Assembly (NCBI GenBank): GCA_016204425.1
Contig: JACQKR010000046.1
Span: 1 to 41,983 of the forward strand
Length of the DNA stretch: 41,983 nt
Direction: 5' to 3'
Source: Candidatus Levyibacteriota bacterium
GTDB lineage: Bacteria > Patescibacteriota > Microgenomatia > Levybacterales > UBA12049
Shown piece by piece: positions 23,725 through 31,978 of this stretch. The number at the start of each line of letters is the position of its first letter. Within the stretch, counting starts at the first letter, position 1. The translations under genes and the position numbers were made by a program. A model generated the notes under the pieces. The model was given only the letters and a program-made list of their open reading frames with translations. It was not told the origin of the DNA and searched no databases.

Positions 23725-23759
23725 CAAAGTTCAAAGTTTAAAGTTGAAAGTACAAAGTT
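23725..23759. repeat. five 7-nt tandem repeats inside the T-box leader
   Basis: CAAAGTT, CAAAGTT, TAAAGTT, GAAAGTA and CAAAGTT follow one another without gaps between the T-box sequence and the terminator stem. Such A/T-rich heptads vary easily in copy number. Confidence 0.7.
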
Positions 23760-23775
23760 AAACCTTGAAAATGAT

Positions 23776-23816
23776 CGTCCTTGCGAAAGCTAAATGCTTT
23801 TGAGAGGGCGTTTTTT
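23776..23816 (+). terminator. regulated terminator of the T-box leader
   Basis: CGTCC... pairs with ...GGGCG around an inner AAAGC/GCTTT stem and is followed by six T. The ATG of the aminotransferase comes directly after the T-run. In the antiterminated state the 5' arm would instead pair with the T-box region. Confidence 0.7.
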
Positions 23817-24998
23817 ATGAGCAAAAAGAAAATATTTTCAAAACGTGCAGACGAACTGTCACTTTCGCCGACTCTCGCATTTGATGCAAAAGTCCGAATG
23901 CTTCAGAAAAAGGGGAAAGAAGTCCTCAATCTCACCTTGGGTGAGCCTGATTTTGCAACACCCGAATACATCCAGGACGCTGCAATTGGTGCGATAACGA
24001 GTGGCTTCACGCACTATACGCTCGTTGGCGGCATAGAAGAATTGCGAAAAGCGATCAGCAAAAAACTGCGAAAAGAAAATAATATTCGCTACGATTCGTC
24101 TGAAATTATTGTCGGAGCAGGAACAAAATTTCTTCTTTATGAGCTGTTTCAAGTGCTACTTGATAAAGGGGACGAGGTGATTCTTTCTTTGCCGACGTGG
24201 AGCACGTACGTTGAGCAAATCAAGCTCGCAGAGGGGAAGCCGGTTACGATCAAGCTCATGCCGCCTTTCCAGCTCACCGCAGAAGCAGTTGAGAAGAAAC
24301 TGAGCAAGAAAACCAAAATAATTCTCCTGAATTCTCCCGCCAATCCTACGGGTGCAATTATTTCGAAAAAAGAATTGCAAAATATCGTCCGACTGGCAAA
24401 GAAACACAAACTGTACATCATCAGTGATGAAATATACGAAAAAATCACCTATGGAGCAAAATTTGTTTCCCCGGCGTCGCTTCTGACCTCTATGCGGGAG
24501 CATATTCTGACGGTAAACGGATTTTCGAAAGCATATGCGATGACCGGCTGGAGGCTCGGGTATGTTGCGGGCTCTCAGGAAATCATCGCAAAAATGAATG
24601 CACTCCAGAGTCAAACGACGTCAAATGCGACATCTATTAGTCAAAAAGCAGGCGTTACAGCGCTCACCGGCCCCCAGCAGTCAATAAAAGATATGGTAAA
24701 AGAATTTACCAGGCGCCAAAACTATCTTGTGAAAGAATTCTTAACGATTCCGAATCTCTCGTTTACCCCGCCTGAAGGGGCATTTTACCTATTTGTCTCT
24801 GTTGAGCGAATGTTAGGCAAAAAGTTTCCATCATCTGAGGCGTGGTGCCGGCGCTTACTTGAGGAGGAAGGTGTCCCGGTCATTCCCGGAGAAGCATTCT
24901 ATTATCCCGGATATTTCCGCCTCAGTTTTGCCTCCTCCATGGAGATCCTGGAAAAAGCAACAGAAAAAATACGGAGGTTCTGCAAACGGTATGCCTAG
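23817..24998 (+). CDS. class I PLP-dependent aminotransferase, probably aspartate aminotransferase
   Basis: 393 residues from the ATG at 23817. Class I/II fold: N-terminal LGEPDFATPE, then NSPANPTGAI (172-181), ISDEIYEKITYG (202-213), the PLP lysine K238 in NGFSKAYAMTGWRLGYVAG, and a C-terminal Arg in GYFRLSFA that binds the substrate carboxylate. The subgroup is AspC-like, making aspartate from oxaloacetate and glutamate. The next gene, PEP carboxylase, makes oxaloacetate and overlaps by 8 nt, which supports this. An upstream TTG at 23781 is in frame but lies in the terminator stem, so it is rejected. Expression should rise when the sensed tRNA is uncharged. Confidence 0.88.
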   Translation: MSKKKIFSKRADELSLSPTLAFDAKVRMLQKKGKEVLNLTLGEPDFATPEYIQDAAIGAITSGFTHYTLVGGIEELRKAISKKLRKENNIRYDSSEIIVGAGTKFLLYELFQVLLDKGDEVILSLPTWSTYVEQIKLAEGKPVTIKLMPPFQLTAEAVEKKLSKKTKIILLNSPANPTGAIISKKELQNIVRLAKKHKLYIISDEIYEKITYGAKFVSPASLLTSMREHILTVNGFSKAYAMTGWRLGYVAGSQEIIAKMNALQSQTTSNATSISQKAGVTALTGPQQSIKDMVKEFTRRQNYLVKEFLTIPNLSFTPPEGAFYLFVSVERMLGKKFPSSEAWCRRLLEEEGVPVIPGEAFYYPGYFRLSFASSMEILEKATEKIRRFCKRYA

Positions 24999-26499
24999 AA
25001 AAATTCCGGCGACTATTGTCACACAACACCCCGATCATGCCAGAAAACCATACTGGCTTGATGAAGCATTTATCAGTACGCGGTATGAATCAGATGAGTG
25101 TTTTCGTTCATTTTCAGAACTAGGTGCGACCGAGTACAAATGGGACTGGGAGGGGAAACTCGTTGATGAGTCTGTTCTTGAACGGTTATATAGCGAACAC
25201 TATGATTATTTCAAAAGAAGCCCGATTGGCAAAGAGAAATTTCTCACATTCAGGCTACCAAATCCAAAAGTTGAATCGGAGTTTCGCATCGGACGTGCGT
25301 TTATGAGCATCATGGGGGCAGCGTCGATGACAAAGCAGCTTGAGCTGCATTCACCGCCCCTTTTTGAAGTGATTTTGCCTATGACCGAATCGGCCGATGA
25401 AATGCTGGCTATTCAGGAAGCATTTTCACAAATGCATTCCTTAAAACATGATCTCTATCGTTTTGACCCGTTACTCTTGCAGAATTTAGAGATGATTCCG
25501 CTTTTTGAGCAAGTCCCGACCATCTTTCGATCGCATGAGATTTTAGAGGAGTATATACAGAAACACGAAAAGATCTTTGGCTTCAGGCAAAAATATATCC
25601 GGCCGTATGTTGCGCGCTCCGATCCGGCGCTCAATTCGGGTGTCGTACCGACAGTTTTGGCGATCAAGGTTGCGTTATCTCGCTATAAACAACTGGAAGA
25701 GAAAACAGGAATAAAGTTCTATCCTATGATCGGCGCCGCTTCTCTTCCCTTCAGAGGTGGTCTTACGCCATTTACCGTACGCGATTTTGCAAAAGAGTAC
25801 ACAGGTATCAGGACGACGACCCTGCAGAGTGCTTTCAGATATGATTACGATATTGACGATGTGAAAGAAGGAATACGGAAGTTAGAATCCCTGCTTCCGA
25901 AAGGAAAAGCGGTGATTATTTCCGAGAAGGATATCCAACAGATCGGCAAGCTAATTCACCCGTTTGAGCGGTATTATAGAAAATCAGTTGAACATATTGC
26001 GCCACTTGTGAATGAAGTGGCGGGCTTTTTGCCAAAAAGACGGGAACGTGTCCAGCACGTAGGGCTATTTGGATATTCACGGGGTGTTGGAAGGGTGAAA
26101 TTGCCCCGGGCAATCGGATTTACCGCCGCGCTTTATTCTTTGGGCGTTCCGCCTGAAATGATTGGTATGGGGAGGGGACTGGAGGACGCGAAAAAACACG
26201 GCCACCTTCCTGTTATAGAAAAATACTACCTTAACATAAAGAAAGACCTGCTGAGGTCGGGAAAGTACCTGAATAAGAAGCAAATTGTGCAAAGAGCAAG
26301 AGGGAGTACTGCCTGGCAGGAAATCCTCCATGACGTCAGGATAATTGAAAATTACCTTGAGGCTCCTCTCGCTCCCGAGACAGATGAAGAGCAGGAGCAC
26401 CTGATTTTGACCAATGCGATTAGCAAGCGTTTGCAAGATAAGTTGCCAATAGGAGATTTTATTGATGAAGCAGCGCGACTCAGAAGAAGTTTAGGATAA
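24991..26499 (+). CDS. ppcA: archaeal-type phosphoenolpyruvate carboxylase
   Basis: 502 residues from the ATG at 24991 (MPRKIPATIVTQHPDHARKP), a normal length for the archaeal-type enzyme (PF14010); the bacterial type is about 900. It fixes bicarbonate onto PEP to make oxaloacetate. Family motifs seen: MSIMGAASMTKQLELHSPPL, ILPMTESADEM, FRSHEILEEY, RPYVARSDPALNSG and GAASLPFRGGLTP. The C-terminal part has LFGYSRGVGRVKLPRAIGFT and MIGMGRGLEDAKKHG. It overlaps the aminotransferase stop by 8 nt and shares its T-box control. Together the two genes convert PEP to aspartate. Bacterial carriers of this version are uncommon, which suggests old lateral transfer or a CPR trait. Confidence 0.93.
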   Translation: MPRKIPATIVTQHPDHARKPYWLDEAFISTRYESDECFRSFSELGATEYKWDWEGKLVDESVLERLYSEHYDYFKRSPIGKEKFLTFRLPNPKVESEFRIGRAFMSIMGAASMTKQLELHSPPLFEVILPMTESADEMLAIQEAFSQMHSLKHDLYRFDPLLLQNLEMIPLFEQVPTIFRSHEILEEYIQKHEKIFGFRQKYIRPYVARSDPALNSGVVPTVLAIKVALSRYKQLEEKTGIKFYPMIGAASLPFRGGLTPFTVRDFAKEYTGIRTTTLQSAFRYDYDIDDVKEGIRKLESLLPKGKAVIISEKDIQQIGKLIHPFERYYRKSVEHIAPLVNEVAGFLPKRRERVQHVGLFGYSRGVGRVKLPRAIGFTAALYSLGVPPEMIGMGRGLEDAKKHGHLPVIEKYYLNIKKDLLRSGKYLNKKQIVQRARGSTAWQEILHDVRIIENYLEAPLAPETDEEQEHLILTNAISKRLQDKLPIGDFIDEAARLRRSLG

Positions 26500-26547
26500 A
26501 TAGTACAACAAGTGCTGAGACGTAAAATTTGAATGATTTGTACGCGG

Positions 26548-26620
26548 CGCGCCTGAAGGGAATCGAACCCCCAACCTAGTGGTCCGAAGCCACTTGCTCT
26601 ATCCGTTAAGCTACAGGCGC
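26548..26620 (-). tRNA. tRNA-Arg(TCG)
   Basis: A 73-nt cloverleaf on the minus strand: acceptor GCGCCTG with CAGGCGC, anticodon loop CTTCGGA (anticodon TCG), T loop TTCGATT and discriminator G. CCA is not encoded. Unlike the tRNA-Lys genes it has no repeat-bearing trailer. Confidence 0.94.
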
Positions 26621-26693
26621 ATGGGATGTTTTCTGTGGCAATTGTATACCACTCCGCAATCATTTTGCAAATATTTGGTGTATACCTACCGGA

Positions 26694-26710
26694 GCCCCGC
26701 TAAGCGGGGC
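26694..26710. repeat. GCCCCGC palindrome
   Basis: GCCCCGC, a 3-nt loop and GCGGGGC form a perfect 7-bp stem. Related CCCGC...GCGGG stems occur at 150-164, in the tRNA-Lys(TTT) trailer (1304-1316) and upstream of tRNA-His (about 34708-34722). The rest of the 300-nt gap 26500-26799 shows only the tRNA. Confidence 0.5.
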
Positions 26711-26799
26711 AGAGGGGTATATCAGAGTATCAGGCTGAATTCAAACAAATTAGCATACTTTCGTTCTAGACTTTCACCTATTGATGCGTTAAGATACGA

Positions 26800-27993
26800 A
26801 TGATCATGAAGGCAAGTACCGGGTTTGTTCTGCTTATTGTGACGCTTCTCACGGGTGCTTTTTTCTACGGGCTCACCCGCTATATCGAAAACAGTAATAA
26901 ATCGATCTATATCCCATCGAGAAAAGTGGAAATTCTCCCAACGGGCACAAACAAGGGAGGCGAAACTGTTTCTCTAAGCATTAATCCGCGATTCAGGATA
27001 CGGCTGTTTGCTTCAAATTTGGGAAATGCACGTGATCTCACTTTTACCGATTCGGGAACCCTGCTTGTCTCGACTCCCGCATCAGGAGAAGTGGTGGCAT
27101 TGCCTGATCGTAACAATGACGGTGTTGCTGATGAAGCAAGAGTTATCATACGCGGGAAAAATAAGCCGCATGGACTGGCATTCCGGTCAGGCAAACTCTT
27201 TGTCGCAGAGGTGAATCGCGTCGCCCGGTATACGTGGAATGAGCAGACACTTCAGGCAACTGAGGAAAAAGAGCTGTTTTCACTACCGGGAGGCGGAAAT
27301 CACTTCGCAAGATCACTCGTTTTTGACAAGCAGGGAAAATTGTATGTCTCTATCGGATCAACGTGTAATGTCTGTTTTGAGAAGCATTCGTGGATTGCAG
27401 GTGTTATTGTATCCGATGCAGAGGGAAGAAGCCCGAGGCTTTTTGCAAAAGGGCTTCGAAACGCACCGTTTCTGGCACTAAATCCACAATCGGGAGCAGT
27501 TTGGGTCACGGAAATGGGAAGAGACTATCTGGGAGATAATCTACCACCCGATGAGATCAATATGCTCCAGGATGGGAAAGATTATGGCTGGCCTTTGTGT
27601 TACGGCAAGAAACAGCACGATGCGGAGTTTGACAAGAACGTCTATACGGATGATCCCTGCTTATTTACTGAAGCGCCGATTTTTGAAATTCCGGCTCACT
27701 CGGCACCGCTTGGTCTGGCGTTTATCGCGTCAAGTCAGTTTCCAAAAGACTGGCAAAATGATTTGCTCGTTGCATACCATGGTTCATGGAACCGCTCCGA
27801 GCCTACCGGGTATAAGATAGTCCATATGGTCGTACGGGGGAATACGATACTAACAGCAGAGGATTTTCTGACCGGGTTTCTGCAGGATGGCAAAAAAATA
27901 GGGCGTCCTGTCGACGTAGTGTTTGACAGGCAGGGCAATCTTTTTGTATCGGACGATGAAGCGGGAATGGTATATATTATTCAGCAAGGATAG
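26800..27993 (+). CDS. membrane-anchored PQQ-type sugar/sorbosone dehydrogenase-like beta-propeller
   Basis: 397 residues. An N-terminal TM helix (about 7-26) is followed by a six-bladed propeller of the soluble glucose/sorbosone dehydrogenase family: NARDLTFTDSGTLLVSTPAS, LPDRNNDGVADEARVIIRG (a Ca-type Asp/Asn turn), KPHGLAFRSGKLFVAEVNRV (the His of the active-site strand), RSLVFDKQGKLYVSIGSTCN, YGWPLCYG, and GRPVDVVFDRQGNLFVSDDE at the end. Homologues oxidise sugars with PQQ. No PQQ synthesis genes are seen here, so cofactor use and activity are open. The start is either 26800 or the ATG 6 nt later. The following gene has its own promoter. Confidence 0.85.
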   Translation: MIMKASTGFVLLIVTLLTGAFFYGLTRYIENSNKSIYIPSRKVEILPTGTNKGGETVSLSINPRFRIRLFASNLGNARDLTFTDSGTLLVSTPASGEVVALPDRNNDGVADEARVIIRGKNKPHGLAFRSGKLFVAEVNRVARYTWNEQTLQATEEKELFSLPGGGNHFARSLVFDKQGKLYVSIGSTCNVCFEKHSWIAGVIVSDAEGRSPRLFAKGLRNAPFLALNPQSGAVWVTEMGRDYLGDNLPPDEINMLQDGKDYGWPLCYGKKQHDAEFDKNVYTDDPCLFTEAPIFEIPAHSAPLGLAFIASSQFPKDWQNDLLVAYHGSWNRSEPTGYKIVHMVVRGNTILTAEDFLTGFLQDGKKIGRPVDVVFDRQGNLFVSDDEAGMVYIIQQG

Positions 27994-27999
27994 ACCGCT

Positions 28000-28028
28000 T
28001 TGGAGTTTTTCACAAAATCTGCTACAAT
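28000..28028 (+). promoter_or_regulatory. promoter of the membrane-anchored Ig-like protein gene
   Basis: TTGGAG (28000-28005), a 17-nt spacer and TACAAT (28023-28028). The start near 28035 gives a 27-nt leader without a Shine-Dalgarno. Confidence 0.5.
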
Positions 28029-28061
28029 AAATGCTCACTTCGCCACAAAGCAACTTATAGT

Positions 28062-28667
28062 ATGGAAAAAGTGCGAAAAGCCTTACATCATGTGCAAACG
28101 CTCCCGGACAAGAAACGGTACGTTGAATTTTTTACTGCAATTCTTTCTGTTCCCGTTCTTATTACGGTGATTATTCTCAATGTAGCGAGCCTGCGATCCG
28201 AAAAAGCGGAGAAAAAAGAACCTGATCAAAAGCAGGTTATCGTCACAATTCCATCAGTCGGTACAAAAGAAGACACGAATAACGACCGTGAACCGACCCC
28301 CAAAGAACCGTCACCGACCGGTGAACAGTGCAAAAAAGAAATTGGTCCTATATCTATTTCTTACCCGGAAGAGTCAACGCGTGTCAGCGACAACCCCGTG
28401 CAAATCTCAATTTCCTATGAAAAAGACGGCACATATTGTGCTGCTGTATGGTCTTACCGGATAAATGCAGGGCGTTGGTCTGATTATGATGATAAGTCAA
28501 TTGCGCTGTATAATCTGCCAAAAGGCGACATCAATTTTGAACTTCGGGTAAAAAGCATCGTTACCGGAGAAGAAAAAGTGCTTTCCCGTTCATTCACCTA
28601 TGACGGCGACGGTTCTGAGCCGAAAGCGACTGATACGCCAACGGTAACACCGGCAACGCCACAGTAA
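28062..28667 (+). CDS. membrane-anchored protein with an Ig-like outer domain, unknown function
   Basis: 201 residues. A TM helix (about 24-45) follows a basic N-terminus. A Lys/Glu- and Pro-rich spacer (about 47-88) leads to a beta domain (about 95-185) with IGPISISYPEESTRVSDNPV, two Cys (C91 and C123) and SFTYDGDG near the end, then a Thr/Pro tail. The pattern resembles Ig-like or bacterial surface domains. No enzyme motif seen. It lies 24 nt upstream of the LPG-synthase/DUF2079 fusion gene and may be cotranscribed with it. Confidence 0.6.
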   Translation: MEKVRKALHHVQTLPDKKRYVEFFTAILSVPVLITVIILNVASLRSEKAEKKEPDQKQVIVTIPSVGTKEDTNNDREPTPKEPSPTGEQCKKEIGPISISYPEESTRVSDNPVQISISYEKDGTYCAAVWSYRINAGRWSDYDDKSIALYNLPKGDINFELRVKSIVTGEEKVLSRSFTYDGDGSEPKATDTPTVTPATPQ

Positions 28668-28706
28668 TTCCTTCATTATACCCGGTAAACCATGTACAAT
28701 GAGCGT

Positions 28707-31085
28707 ATGCGGACATCAATGTTTCGGATTATGCAGTACGCCATTGGCTGGCCGTTATCTCTTGTCGCTCTGTATTTCATTTTCACCCGAATTTTTCCTG
28801 AGTTTTCGACTGTACGGCGCTTACTACAAGAAGCAAATCTCCCCTTACTCGTTTATGCAATTTTCTTTTTTGTATCGTATTATCTGCTTCGCTGTGTGCT
28901 TTGGCATGCAATACTCAAGGCATTGTCTCATGAGATTTCTCTGAAAAAGACGACAAGGCTCTGGGCATTGTCTGAGGTAAATAGGTATATACCGGGAAAC
29001 GTCTGGTCGTTTCTTGGAAGAACAGTGCTTTTCAATCAGGAGAATATTCCCAAAAAAGATATTGCAACTGCCTTACTGGTTGAGGCACAGCTTGTTTTAA
29101 TCGGTGCTGTTGTCGTCTCGCTTCTTGCCGCATCGTTTATCCTGCACCAATTTATTCCATCGTTTGAAAATCCAATAAGCGTTTTATTGCTTACCGTTTC
29201 CATGTTTCTTCTTACTTTTCTTTATATTTTCCAGGAAAGACTTTTTCAGCACGTTTCTTTTTTGAAACACCGGTATCTTACTCATTTTTTCCCAAAATTC
29301 CCATCCAACCGGCAAGCGACCTTAGTGGGAATAAGCATATTGACCATGGTTGCTTTTGGATTAGGCTATTTTTTTGCAATCACTGCAGTTATTTCCCTTG
29401 ATATCACCTATGTGTATACGTTTATTGGTGTTTTTGTTTTCTCGCTTCTTGCCGGGTATGTATCTGTGATCACGCCTACCGGGCTGGGCGTACGAGAGGG
29501 GGTAATCGTACTGTTACTTACGCCATTCACGACATTTTCTGTTGCCGGATTCGCTTCAATTTTCGCCAGAATTATTCTGATCCTTTCAGAGCTTCTTTTT
29601 ATAGTCAGTGTCACTATCGTAAGTAGTTTCAAGTTTCCTTTGATGACGGAGCTGGGACGAAAAATACGAACACACCCTTTTGAGCTGCTCCTTGCTTTGT
29701 CAGTACTTGTTTACTCGCTTTATTTCAGTACGGCAAGCATCCTTCGTTTTGAAAATTTTTATGCGGGACGGTTTGATCTGGGAAATATGGCGCAGACGGT
29801 GTGGAACTCGTCACAGGGAAGGCTCTTTGAATTTACCGATCCGGACAGCACGCAGGAAATCTCCCGGCTTGTCTATCACGCCGATGTGATCCTCGTGCTT
29901 TTGGTGCCCTTTTATCTTCTTTTTCCATACCCGGCAACACTTCTTGTCATCCAGGCATTTGTGGTCGGGTGTGGAGCTTTCTTTGTCTACGCAATCGCGA
30001 AGCACGTACTACGGTCAAATAGCGTTTCTTTTGTTTTTGCTATTGCATATCTTCTCAACCCGAGCGTACAGAGAGCAAACCTGTATGATTTTCATGCTGT
30101 TGTTCTCGCGACAACATTTCTTCTCGGCACGTTTTATTTTATGGTAAAGAAGCGGTATGTTTGGTTTGGTGTGTTCGCACTTCTTGCCGGGATAACAAAA
30201 GAACACGTATGGGCAATTACCGCACTGTTCGGTTTGTATATCGTCTTCGTGCAGAGACGATTCAAGGAGGGACTCGTGACACTCGCTCTCTCAACAGTAC
30301 TGATCTATTTTCTTATTTGGCACGTGATACCCTCAGCGCGGGGTGGAAATCATTTTGCACTTGAATATTACAGCGATTTTGGAGACAGCCCGTCGTCTCT
30401 TATAAAAAACATTTTTTTGTCTCCCGTTAAGACACTCCAGGTGCTCCTCCAACAAGACCGCATCGAATACATAAAACAATTATTCGGTCCTCTTGGCTAT
30501 ATTCCGTTTCTTGCGCCGGTATTTCTTATTTTTGCAGCTCCCGATTTTTTGATCAACATGCTCAGCAGTAATCAGAATTTGCATCAGATTTATTACCAAT
30601 ACACTGCGACAATTACTCCGTTTCTTTTTATTGCAGGCATATACGGCTTTTCTCTTTTCCTGAAATTCCTCCCTTTCATTGATAAGAGATTTCTGATGGG
30701 AGTATTGGTCTTTTTTGTCATTCGGGGAGCATATCTGCACGGCCCGCTTCCCGGAAGTAAGAGCGCAAATCTGGACATGTTCACAAAACAGCTTCCGTAC
30801 CGGCACGACATTAAACAGGTGCTGGCGGGTATTCCGGAAAGATACAGTGTCGCTGCCAGCAACAACATTGGTGCGCATCTCTCCAATAGGCAAAGGCTGT
30901 ACACAATTCCCGTAGGAGTAGACAGCGCAGATGTCGTTGTCTTTCTCCTCACCGATAAAGGTGCGCAGCCCTCACTCCTTGCGCAAAAAGAAATGGCAAT
31001 GCGGCTTCGCTATAATCCGGCATTCGTTATTCTTTATGAAACGGGAGATTTTGTCGTATTTCAAAAACGTGAAAGGGCACTTTGA
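28707..31085 (+). CDS. fusion of LPG-synthase-type TM domain with DUF2079
   Basis: 792 residues from the ATG at 28707, chosen because a TACAAT box (28694-28699) ends 7 nt upstream; an ATG at 28692 is also in frame. Residues of about 1-315 form the lysylphosphatidylglycerol-synthase/UPF0104 TM domain (NRYIPGNVWSFLGRTVLF, then GYVSVITPTGLGVREGVIVL). Residues of about 325-780 form a DUF2079 membrane domain (ENFYAGRFDLGNMAQTVWNS, then LYDFHAVVLAT and GITKEHVWAITALFGLY). The first domain resembles lipid flippase or transfer proteins, the second GT-C-like glycosyltransferases. A joint role in moving and modifying a lipid-linked sugar is an inference. No stop separates the two parts. Confidence 0.8.
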   Translation: MRTSMFRIMQYAIGWPLSLVALYFIFTRIFPEFSTVRRLLQEANLPLLVYAIFFFVSYYLLRCVLWHAILKALSHEISLKKTTRLWALSEVNRYIPGNVWSFLGRTVLFNQENIPKKDIATALLVEAQLVLIGAVVVSLLAASFILHQFIPSFENPISVLLLTVSMFLLTFLYIFQERLFQHVSFLKHRYLTHFFPKFPSNRQATLVGISILTMVAFGLGYFFAITAVISLDITYVYTFIGVFVFSLLAGYVSVITPTGLGVREGVIVLLLTPFTTFSVAGFASIFARIILILSELLFIVSVTIVSSFKFPLMTELGRKIRTHPFELLLALSVLVYSLYFSTASILRFENFYAGRFDLGNMAQTVWNSSQGRLFEFTDPDSTQEISRLVYHADVILVLLVPFYLLFPYPATLLVIQAFVVGCGAFFVYAIAKHVLRSNSVSFVFAIAYLLNPSVQRANLYDFHAVVLATTFLLGTFYFMVKKRYVWFGVFALLAGITKEHVWAITALFGLYIVFVQRRFKEGLVTLALSTVLIYFLIWHVIPSARGGNHFALEYYSDFGDSPSSLIKNIFLSPVKTLQVLLQQDRIEYIKQLFGPLGYIPFLAPVFLIFAAPDFLINMLSSNQNLHQIYYQYTATITPFLFIAGIYGFSLFLKFLPFIDKRFLMGVLVFFVIRGAYLHGPLPGSKSANLDMFTKQLPYRHDIKQVLAGIPERYSVAASNNIGAHLSNRQRLYTIPVGVDSADVVVFLLTDKGAQPSLLAQKEMAMRLRYNPAFVILYETGDFVVFQKRERAL

Positions 31086-31110
31086 AAGATAGTGCAATTT
31101 CCGTTATTAT
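31082..31110 (+). promoter_or_regulatory. promoter of the ATP-cone nuclease gene
   Basis: TTGAAA (31082-31087) overlaps the previous stop codon; a 17-nt spacer leads to TATTAT (31105-31110), 6 nt before the ATG at 31117. Leaderless arrangement. Confidence 0.6.
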
Positions 31111-31116
31111 AAATAC

Positions 31117-31938
31117 ATGGTTCAGGTAATCAAGGCAGACGGTTCAAAAGAAGCGTTTGATGAACAAAAAGTAGTCCACTCGATTCAGCGGGCAAAAATT
31201 CCAGCTGATTTGCATCCCCAAGTGCTTGCCCATGTAAAAAACAAGCTTTATGAAGACATCCCGACAGCTGAAATATATCACCATATTATAGAATTCTTGG
31301 GAAAAGCGCCAAATCCCTATGTACACTCACGATACAGCCTTAAGCAGGCGCTCATGGCACTAGGACCGTCAGGTTACCCGTTTGAGGACTATGTCGCAGA
31401 AATATTGAAAGATCACAAATTTACCGTTTCGGTACGGCAAATACTCCTTGGAAGATGTATCAGTCATGAGATTGACGTTATAGCAGAAAAAGACAAGTGG
31501 AGGGTTATGGTTGAGGTGAAGTTTCACAATAGCCCCGGAGTGCGCTCGGATGTGCATGTCCCGCTGTATACAAAAGCTCGATACGAGGACTTAAGGGACA
31601 AACACAATCTCCATGAAGCGTGGATTGTGACGAATACGAAAACAACATCCGACGCAATTGCTTACGCACATTGTATTGAAATGAAGGTGATCAGCTGGAG
31701 TTATCCTGAGGGTGAAAGCCTCCGGGACCTCATCGAAAAAGCACACCTGTATCCTATCACGATGATGTCGACACTTTCGGAATCCTCCAAAATCACGCTT
31801 TTGAATAACCATATCGTTCTCTGTAAAGATATCTGCAAGGATCATAAAAAAATTGATGTTCTTGAGATAAGCGCAAAGGAGAAAGAGCAGATCCTGGCTG
31901 AAATCGAATACATTTGCATGGATAAAGTCCCACAGTAA
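31117..31938 (+). CDS. ATP-cone plus PD-(D/E)XK restriction endonuclease-like protein
   Basis: 273 residues. Residues 1-88 are an ATP-cone (VIKADGSKEAFDEQKVVHSI, ending VHSRYSLKQALMALGPSGYP), the nucleotide-sensing domain known from ribonucleotide reductase and NrdR. Residues of about 89-200 form an Mrr-like nuclease core with E90 or D91, D120 (HEIDVIAE) and E133-x-K135 (MVEVKFH), the PD-(D/E)XK signature. The C-terminal 70 residues are unassigned. It is a plausible nucleotide-gated DNA nuclease with a role in defence or repair; the target is unknown. It has its own leaderless promoter and no methylase nearby. Confidence 0.82.
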   Translation: MVQVIKADGSKEAFDEQKVVHSIQRAKIPADLHPQVLAHVKNKLYEDIPTAEIYHHIIEFLGKAPNPYVHSRYSLKQALMALGPSGYPFEDYVAEILKDHKFTVSVRQILLGRCISHEIDVIAEKDKWRVMVEVKFHNSPGVRSDVHVPLYTKARYEDLRDKHNLHEAWIVTNTKTTSDAIAYAHCIEMKVISWSYPEGESLRDLIEKAHLYPITMMSTLSESSKITLLNNHIVLCKDICKDHKKIDVLEISAKEKEQILAEIEYICMDKVPQ

Positions 31939-31978
31939 ACACTTTCTTTCTCGGCAAAATTTCGTTACTATACCGGAT

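Larger units (their letters stand above)
23561..23816 (+). promoter_or_regulatory. T-box leader (tRNA-sensing riboswitch)
   Basis: AGGTGGCACCACG (23710-23722) matches the T-box sequence that pairs with the 3' end of an uncharged tRNA. Upstream are several stems, including GGCGGA...TCCGCC around 23616-23676 and TCCCGAT...ATCGGGA. Downstream is a terminator (23776-23816) with a T6 tail that ends at the ATG. The variable base in TGGC pairs with a tRNA having discriminator G, as in tRNA-Asp and tRNA-Asn, which fits the aspartate-forming operon. I cannot place the specifier with confidence; an AAC (Asn) triplet lies in a loop at 23648-23650. Five heptad repeats (23725-23759) separate T-box and terminator. 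Confidence 0.75.

Noticed and set aside
23781..23816. TTG at 23781 as start of the aminotransferase.
   Set aside because: The codons lie in the T-box terminator stem and T-run; the family N-terminus begins at 23817.
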